Source of the DNA: Opitutaceae bacterium
GTDB lineage: Bacteria > Verrucomicrobiota > Verrucomicrobiia > Opitutales > Opitutaceae
Assembly (NCBI GenBank): GCA_031254955.1
Contig: JAIRTK010000355.1
Span: forward strand, 1-9,235
Length of the DNA stretch: 9,235 nt
Direction: 5' to 3'
Shown here: piece by piece, positions 5,975 through 9,235 of the stretch
Numbering within the stretch: position 1 is the first letter of the stretch
Layout: each line of letters opens with the position of its first letter
Made by a program: the position numbers and the translations under genes
The notes under the pieces: model-generated
Seen by the model: only the letters and a program-made list of their open reading frames with translations
Databases searched by the model: none
What the model was told of the DNA's origin: nothing

Positions 5975-6625
5975 TTAGAGGTTTAGATAAACGATGATGC
6001 CGGGGACGATGATGCCGAGGGCGGTGAGCACGCCGCCGCGGCGGGTGAGGCCGTGTTTGCCGCGCAGGAGGAAAAGGCCGGTGATCGCGAGCACGAGCAG
6101 CGCGACGGCGAAGGCGTCGGCGAACCAGAGCCACCAGCGTCCGGGGTTGAGGTGGAGCCGGTTGAAGGTGCGCAGCAGCGGGCGGCGGTGGAGCAGCTCG
6201 ATGTCGAGCGCGCGGGCCTCGCGGTCGAGCGTGGCCGTGCCGTTTTCCAGAAAAACGCGCACGTGGCGGTCGTCGGGCGCGTAGTGTTTTTTGTAGCGGC
6301 CTTTCACGCCGGCGTCGGCGAGGAGGGCGGCGATGTCCGCCTTGGTGTAGTTTTTTTGGGATGCAATATCGGCGGCGGCGGCGGCGGGCGTGATGGGTGC
6401 GCCATCCGCGCCGGTCGCGGGCGCGGGCAGCGGGAACCGGCGGCGTTCGACCCGGTAGTCGGGGTTCCAGTCGGCGCGGTGATTCACGGCGAGGCCGGAA
6501 AGGGCATACACGACGGTCATGCCGAAAAAGAGATAACCGAGGTCGCGGTGCAGGAGGCGAAGCCCCATGCGCCAGCGCGCGGATTGCGTCGGCGCGGCGG
6601 CGGGATTTTTTGCCTTGGGATTCAA
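5975..6625 (-). CDS. PepSY-associated transmembrane (PepSY_TM-like) protein
   Basis: The 216-residue inner-membrane protein has hydrophobic helices at about 29-47, 164-187 and 197-214, and a periplasmic region of about 115 residues between the first two. The N-terminal block LLHRDLGYLFFGMTVVYALS and following NHRADWNPDY resemble, from memory, short PepSY-associated proteins of Bacteroidota. NRLHLNPGRWW precedes helix 2. His26, His49 and His158 lie at helix ends, where haem or metal ligands occur in related proteins (inference). Relatives in siderophore and haem systems are thought to help reduce or release metal at the inner membrane. The track of open codons starts at TTG 6625; the only in-frame ATG before the first helix is 6568, leaving MGLRLLHRDLGY. 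Neither has a clear Shine-Dalgarno site, so the start is uncertain by 19 residues. Confidence 0.83.
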   Translation of the reverse strand: MNPKAKNPAAAPTQSARWRMGLRLLHRDLGYLFFGMTVVYALSGLAVNHRADWNPDYRVERRRFPLPAPATGADGAPITPAAAAADIASQKNYTKADIAALLADAGVKGRYKKHYAPDDRHVRVFLENGTATLDREARALDIELLHRRPLLRTFNRLHLNPGRWWLWFADAFAVALLVLAITGLFLLRGKHGLTRRGGVLTALGIIVPGIIVYLNL

Positions 6626-6731
6626 CTTTGCCGGCTGCGAATTGCGGGGCCTGACCGTTGTCTCGTGTCAGGCCGCATGGTCGGGAATAAGGGGAGTGGC
6701 GGCTTTGTGATTGGAAATGGCATTTTACTGG

Positions 6732-6787
6732 GGGACGGCCTCCGGGCCGTTCGCTTCATGCCAAAAGGACGGCACGGAGACCGTCCC
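6732..6787. repeat. G+C-rich inverted repeat between the secreted-protein and PepSY genes
   Basis: Arms 6732-6750 (GGGACGGCCTCCGGGCCGT) and 6769-6787 pair at 17 of 19 positions around an 18-base loop. It starts 55 bases beyond the stop of the 6843-7442 gene. There is no T-run after it on the minus strand, so it may attenuate or stabilise the transcript rather than terminate it. A similar GAGACC/GGTCT phrase occurs in the spacers of the 5198-5930 array. The rest of the 6626-6842 gap shows nothing recognisable. Confidence 0.7.
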
Positions 6788-6842
6788 GCCAAGTGACAAG
6801 TCGATGAACGTGTCGCGGGCGCGCGCAAATGAGGCGGGATGG

Positions 6843-7442
6843 TTATTCGGCCTTGGCCCACTTTTCTCCCTCGATGGAGACAAAGGAGAGATAGCCCTTG
6901 GCGGAGTTGGCGAGCATTTCGCGGTATTGGGCGATTTGCGCGAGCTGGCGTTCCTTGGCCTTGGCGACTTTGGCGGGATCGGCGGCGGCGGCTTTTTTTT
7001 CGGGGCAGTTGGCGCAGTCGGCTCCGCCGTGCGCGTGCGCGTGGTCGTGCGCGGCGGGCGTCGGGTTTTTGAGCGCGGCTTCCTGCGCGTCGAGGTCGGC
7101 GGCGGTGACGCGGCGTTCGCGGAAAATGCCCGTGACGCGCAGCGTGTCGCCTTGGAGTTCGGTGGAGAATTTGTCCATTTTCGCGCCTTGGCTGACGAGG
7201 AGTTTGTGTTTGGAGGCGCCATCGGCGTCGGTGAGTTGCGCCTTGCAACCCATGTGCGGGCAGACCCAAACGGCCATGCCTTCGACGGTCACTTCCTTGC
7301 CGGCATGGGTGTCGATCGCGGAGAGGAGTTGGGAAACGGTGACGGGCTTGGTCGCGGTATCCGCGTGGAGCGCCGGAGCGAGAATGAGAAGCGGTAGCAA
7401 AACAGCGGAGGCCGCGCGCAGGAGGAGATGTTTTTGTTTCAT
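6843..7442 (-). CDS. Secreted Cys/His-rich protein, probable OB-fold-like domain
   Basis: From ATG 7442 the product is 199 residues. Residues 1-27 are a signal peptide (basic start, leucine-rich core, LHA|DT cleavage); an earlier in-frame ATG at 7499 would bury this signal behind 19 residues and is less likely. The mature part at about 34-110 has the rhythm of a small beta-barrel: a helix (VSQLLSAID), then KEVTVEGMAVWVC and GDTLRVTGIF strands, as in OB-fold proteins. Possible metal ligands are Cys61-x-His63-xx-Cys66, the alternating His132/134/136/138, and Cys143-xx-Cys146. A Lys/Ala-rich helical tail follows. I do not recognise a named family. First in the leftward gene series and divergent from tonB, it could be a periplasmic metal-binding partner of the uptake system (inference). 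Confidence 0.78.
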   Translation of the reverse strand: MKQKHLLLRAASAVLLPLLILAPALHADTATKPVTVSQLLSAIDTHAGKEVTVEGMAVWVCPHMGCKAQLTDADGASKHKLLVSQGAKMDKFSTELQGDTLRVTGIFRERRVTAADLDAQEAALKNPTPAAHDHAHAHGGADCANCPEKKAAAADPAKVAKAKERQLAQIAQYREMLANSAKGYLSFVSIEGEKWAKAE

Positions 7443-7566
7443 TTTGATAGATAACGGTAACTGGATTTGTTGACCACTGGGAAAAAATTGAGTGGCCAAG
7501 CAGGCTCAACTATGAGCTACTGGGAGTCAATCTCATTTTCAGAAAAATAGTGTCGGTATTTTTATC
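7443..7566. promoter_or_regulatory. Divergent promoter region with a small dyad at 7504-7517
   Basis: This A/T-richer stretch separates the leftward cluster from the rightward tonB side and should hold both promoters. A dyad GCTCA-ACTA-TGAGC lies near its middle at 7504-7517, a possible operator. A weak plus-strand promoter can be drawn (TTGAGT at 7488, 17-base spacer, TATGAG at 7511) but both boxes match consensus at only four of six positions. No convincing Fur-type box was found. Confidence 0.35.
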
Positions 7567-7662
7567 GTGTTAATGATGCACTCCTCAAGCAAAGCATTGG
7601 TCGTCGATTCATTGGCGGTGCATGGAGACCTGCGCAATGCCGGTGCGGCGCGCATGGAGTCT

Positions 7663-7908
7663 GGGGCCGGGGAGTTCGAGGTCGAGGCTGCGGGGTTCGA
7701 GGCCGGGACTGTGGAGGGCGGAGCCGGGGAGTTCGAGGCAGGGACTGTGGGGAGCGGGGCCGGGGAGTTCGAGGCAGGAGGGTTTGGGGCAAGGAAGTTC
7801 GGAGCAGGTGAGGGCGAGGCAGGAGGGTTCGAGGCAAAGGAGTTCGGAGCAGGAGAGTGCGAGGCAGGAGGGTTCGGGGCAAGGGGGGCCGAGGCAGGAG
7901 AGGGCGGC
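7663..7908. repeat. 15-bp tandem repeat upstream of the tonB-like gene
   Basis: From 7663 to about 7908 the plus strand repeats 15-base units of the type GAGTTCGGAGCAGGA. The right half (from about 7775) is regular; the left half is looser, with GGGACTGTGG insertions. The period is five codons and the frame stays open into the tonB-like gene, so translation would give pentapeptides such as EFGAG, EGEAG, GFEAK, ECEAG and GFGAR. Whether it is an N-terminal extension or purely intergenic DNA is undecided; I favour intergenic because a TonB membrane anchor starts immediately after it. Confidence 0.75.
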
Positions 7909-7926
7909 TGGCGCGAGAGAGCGGGG

Positions 7927-8715
7927 GTGAACTTTGTCCGCAAGCTGGCGCGGCGGTATGCGGTGCCGGTCGCGTTGGCGGCGGGGTTGCATGCGGCGGT
8001 TTTGTTCATGCCGGGCGAAGGCTGGCGCTTCGGTCCCGGCGGCGGCGAGGAGGCGGAGGCGGCGCACTTGTCCACGGTCGGCTTGTCGGGCGACGCCTGG
8101 CCCGATGCCGCGAGCGGCGGCGCGCGGAGCGGCGAAGGTGGCGAGGCGGCGGGCGGCGAACGCGGCGGGGCGGCGGACGGCGAGGCCGGAGCGGTGGACG
8201 CGGACGCGCTCGCGGCGGCGGCGGACGAGGCGCTGGTGGAGATGCGGGCGATGGTGGCGAGCGCGGATGCGCCGGTTTTCACGCTCGCGCTGGTCAACGA
8301 TGGCGCGGGCGTGACGGGCGCGGGGTTCGGCGCCGGCATCAGCGTCGGGGATTTGGGCGCGCCGGTCTGGCGCGGCGGCGATGCGGGTTACGGCGGCGCG
8401 GGCTACGGCGGCGCGGGCGCGTTTACGGGGAATTCGGGGGCGTTGCGCGGCGGGGCGCCGTCGGTGGCGTTCTTGCCCGACCCGCTTTACCCGGAGCTGG
8501 CGCGGCGGGAGCGGCGGGAAGGCGTGGTCGAGCTTGCCGTCGGCGTGGGGGTGCATGGGCGGACGGATTGGGTGAGCGTGGCGCAGTCGTCGGGGCACGC
8601 CGATTTGGACGAGGCGGCGCGGAATGTCGTGTTGCGCCAATGGCGTTTCCACCGCGGCGGCCAGACGGCGCGCGAGTGCGTGGTGCGGATCACCTTCAGC
8701 CTCGACCGGAGATGA
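7927..8715 (+). CDS. tonB: Energy transducer TonB
   Basis: From GTG 7927 the protein is 262 residues. A short basic N-terminus leads into one membrane helix (about 11-29, AVPVALAAGLHAAVLFM), then a periplasmic linker (30-180) and a TonB C-terminal domain (about 180-262). That domain shows PDPLYPELARRERREG at 185-199, SSGHADLD at 221-228 and QWRF at 238-241, all standard TonB_C landmarks. TonB passes proton-motive energy from ExbB/ExbD to outer-membrane receptors; the receptor at 1-1121 is the obvious client. The linker is odd: Gly/Ala/Asp/Glu-rich with GYGGAG repeats, not the usual Pro/Lys-rich rod. The frame is open back to ATG 7573, which would add about 118 low-complexity residues from the 15-bp repeat. 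No exbB or exbD is in the window. Confidence 0.85.
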   Translation: MNFVRKLARRYAVPVALAAGLHAAVLFMPGEGWRFGPGGGEEAEAAHLSTVGLSGDAWPDAASGGARSGEGGEAAGGERGGAADGEAGAVDADALAAAADEALVEMRAMVASADAPVFTLALVNDGAGVTGAGFGAGISVGDLGAPVWRGGDAGYGGAGYGGAGAFTGNSGALRGGAPSVAFLPDPLYPELARRERREGVVELAVGVGVHGRTDWVSVAQSSGHADLDEAARNVVLRQWRFHRGGQTARECVVRITFSLDRR

Positions 8716-8942
8716 GCGAGGAGCGGTTGCGCCATGTCCGCGGCGGTGTGTTTGGCGCGGAGTGGCCGGAGTGCGGTGGCCCGCAACGCCGGCATCCGTG
8801 CCTGCCGTCGTCAGGTTATCGCGCGAAGCGCGGCATCTTTTCTGGAAGTGGAAAAAAGAAGACAACGTCAACGGCACTGCGCGCACCGCGACACGCTGCA
8901 AGCCGAATGGAAACTGCTCTTAGTTCTACTTTGTTAAAATAA
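8716..8942. other. Gene-free stretch after tonB
   Basis: Several overlapping short frames exist on both strands, but none shows a domain, signal peptide or membrane helix. A short stem (8820-8832, five pairs with a GAA loop) followed by GCATCTTTTC could be a weak terminator. The right part (8920-8942) turns A/T-rich just before the transposase frame and may contain the outer end of the insertion element, though no terminal repeat can be proved without its other end. Confidence 0.4.
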
Positions 8943-8972
8943 ATCTTGCCCGGAACGAGTGGAACTGAAAGC

Positions 8973-9235
8973 GTGGCTGGAGTTCGCGCCAGCGACGCAA
9001 AAAAACGAAACGACAAACCCGACATCCAAAGGCGAGGCAGGCGCACCCAAATAAAAAATGAGACCGAAGGGCTGAGGCGACTTGCGGGCCAGTTTGCGCG
9101 TATGTGCGAGGACTACGGCCGGCACTTTATTGTTTACCGCAAGGACATGGGCGGGCAAGCGAGGCATGACCTCACGGGCCTGCTGGGCACGCTGCGGCGC
9201 AAGAACCTGGGGCGCATGGGGGAGGAGGTGCCGGG
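8973..9235 (+). CDS. IS701-like transposase, N-terminal part (cut by right edge)
   Basis: The frame is open from 8943 to the edge. The stretch at about 9084-9233 (AGQFARMCEDYGRHFIVYRK, then LTGLLGTLRRKNLGRMGEEV) resembles the N-terminal region of IS701-family transposases, in which a helical segment before the catalytic core carries a GLL...KNxxRMxExVP pattern. The DDE catalytic residues would lie beyond the edge. The start is not fixed: GTG 8973 with GGAA eight bases upstream is my choice, while TTG 8946 and ATG 9102 are other options. The stretch before 9060 is lysine/arginine-rich and not recognised. Intactness cannot be judged from this window. Confidence 0.62.
   Translation, partial: MAGVRASDAKKRNDKPDIQRRGRRTQIKNETEGLRRLAGQFARMCEDYGRHFIVYRKDMGGQARHDLTGLLGTLRRKNLGRMGEEVP

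Noticed and set aside
7527..7541. Possible Fur-like box (reverse complement TGAAAATGAGATTGA)
   Set aside because: One half resembles the 7-1-7 consensus but the other matches at only three of seven positions, too weak to claim.
8820..8845. Possible intrinsic terminator after tonB
   Set aside because: The stem has five pairs, the T-run is short and interrupted, and it lies over 100 bases beyond the stop codon.
7609..8901. Minus-strand frame of 430 codons opposite tonB
   Set aside because: Arg/Pro/Ala-rich shadow; the plus strand carries a clear membrane anchor and TonB C-terminal domain.

Overview
The window reads as a chromosomal segment from a high-GC Gram-negative bacterium. An outer-membrane TonB-dependent receptor, a TonB energy transducer and periplasmic proteins all require two membranes. 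The protein families resemble those of Bacteroidota, but the GC-rich, GCG/GGC-biased coding and the intergenic repeat types (GCGAAG, CACGGAG and CACAGATT hairpins) fit a verrucomicrobial genome such as Opitutaceae better. That assignment is inference from recalled resemblance, not a search result.

Layout. A leftward (minus-strand) series of six genes runs from about 7442 down to the left edge. In order of transcription they are: a small secreted Cys/His-rich protein (6843-7442), a PepSY-type three-helix membrane protein (5975-6625), an ABC ATPase (4146-5033), an ABC membrane subunit (3285-3956), a DUF4857-like membrane-anchored protein (1374-2768) and a TonB-dependent outer-membrane receptor cut by the left edge (1-1121). 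Divergent from these, on the plus strand, is a tonB-like gene (best start 7927, end 8715). After an apparently gene-free stretch, the right edge enters the N-terminus of an IS701-like transposase (from about 8973).

The genes make sense together as one envelope system: an outer-membrane receptor, its own TonB, a PepSY inner-membrane partner of the kind found with siderophore or haem systems, an ABC module and a putative metal-binding secreted protein. Acquisition of a metal chelate is the most economical reading; the substrate cannot be read from the sequence.

The most unusual aspect is the DNA between the genes. Same-strand genes like these would normally be tightly packed, but the five gaps are 189 to 941 bp and each contains at least one inverted-repeat hairpin element, with a different family in each gap: a nested four-hairpin element (1159-1309), a GCGAAG cluster with an odd member (2839-3275), a hexanucleotide hairpin (4011-4131), a 213/214-bp tandem array of CACAGATT hairpins inside CACGGAG arms (5111-5968) and a G+C-rich hairpin (6732-6787). 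A 15-bp tandem repeat lies in the divergent region (7663-7908). Several unrelated families share one design: stems made of a motif repeated every 8 to 10 bases.
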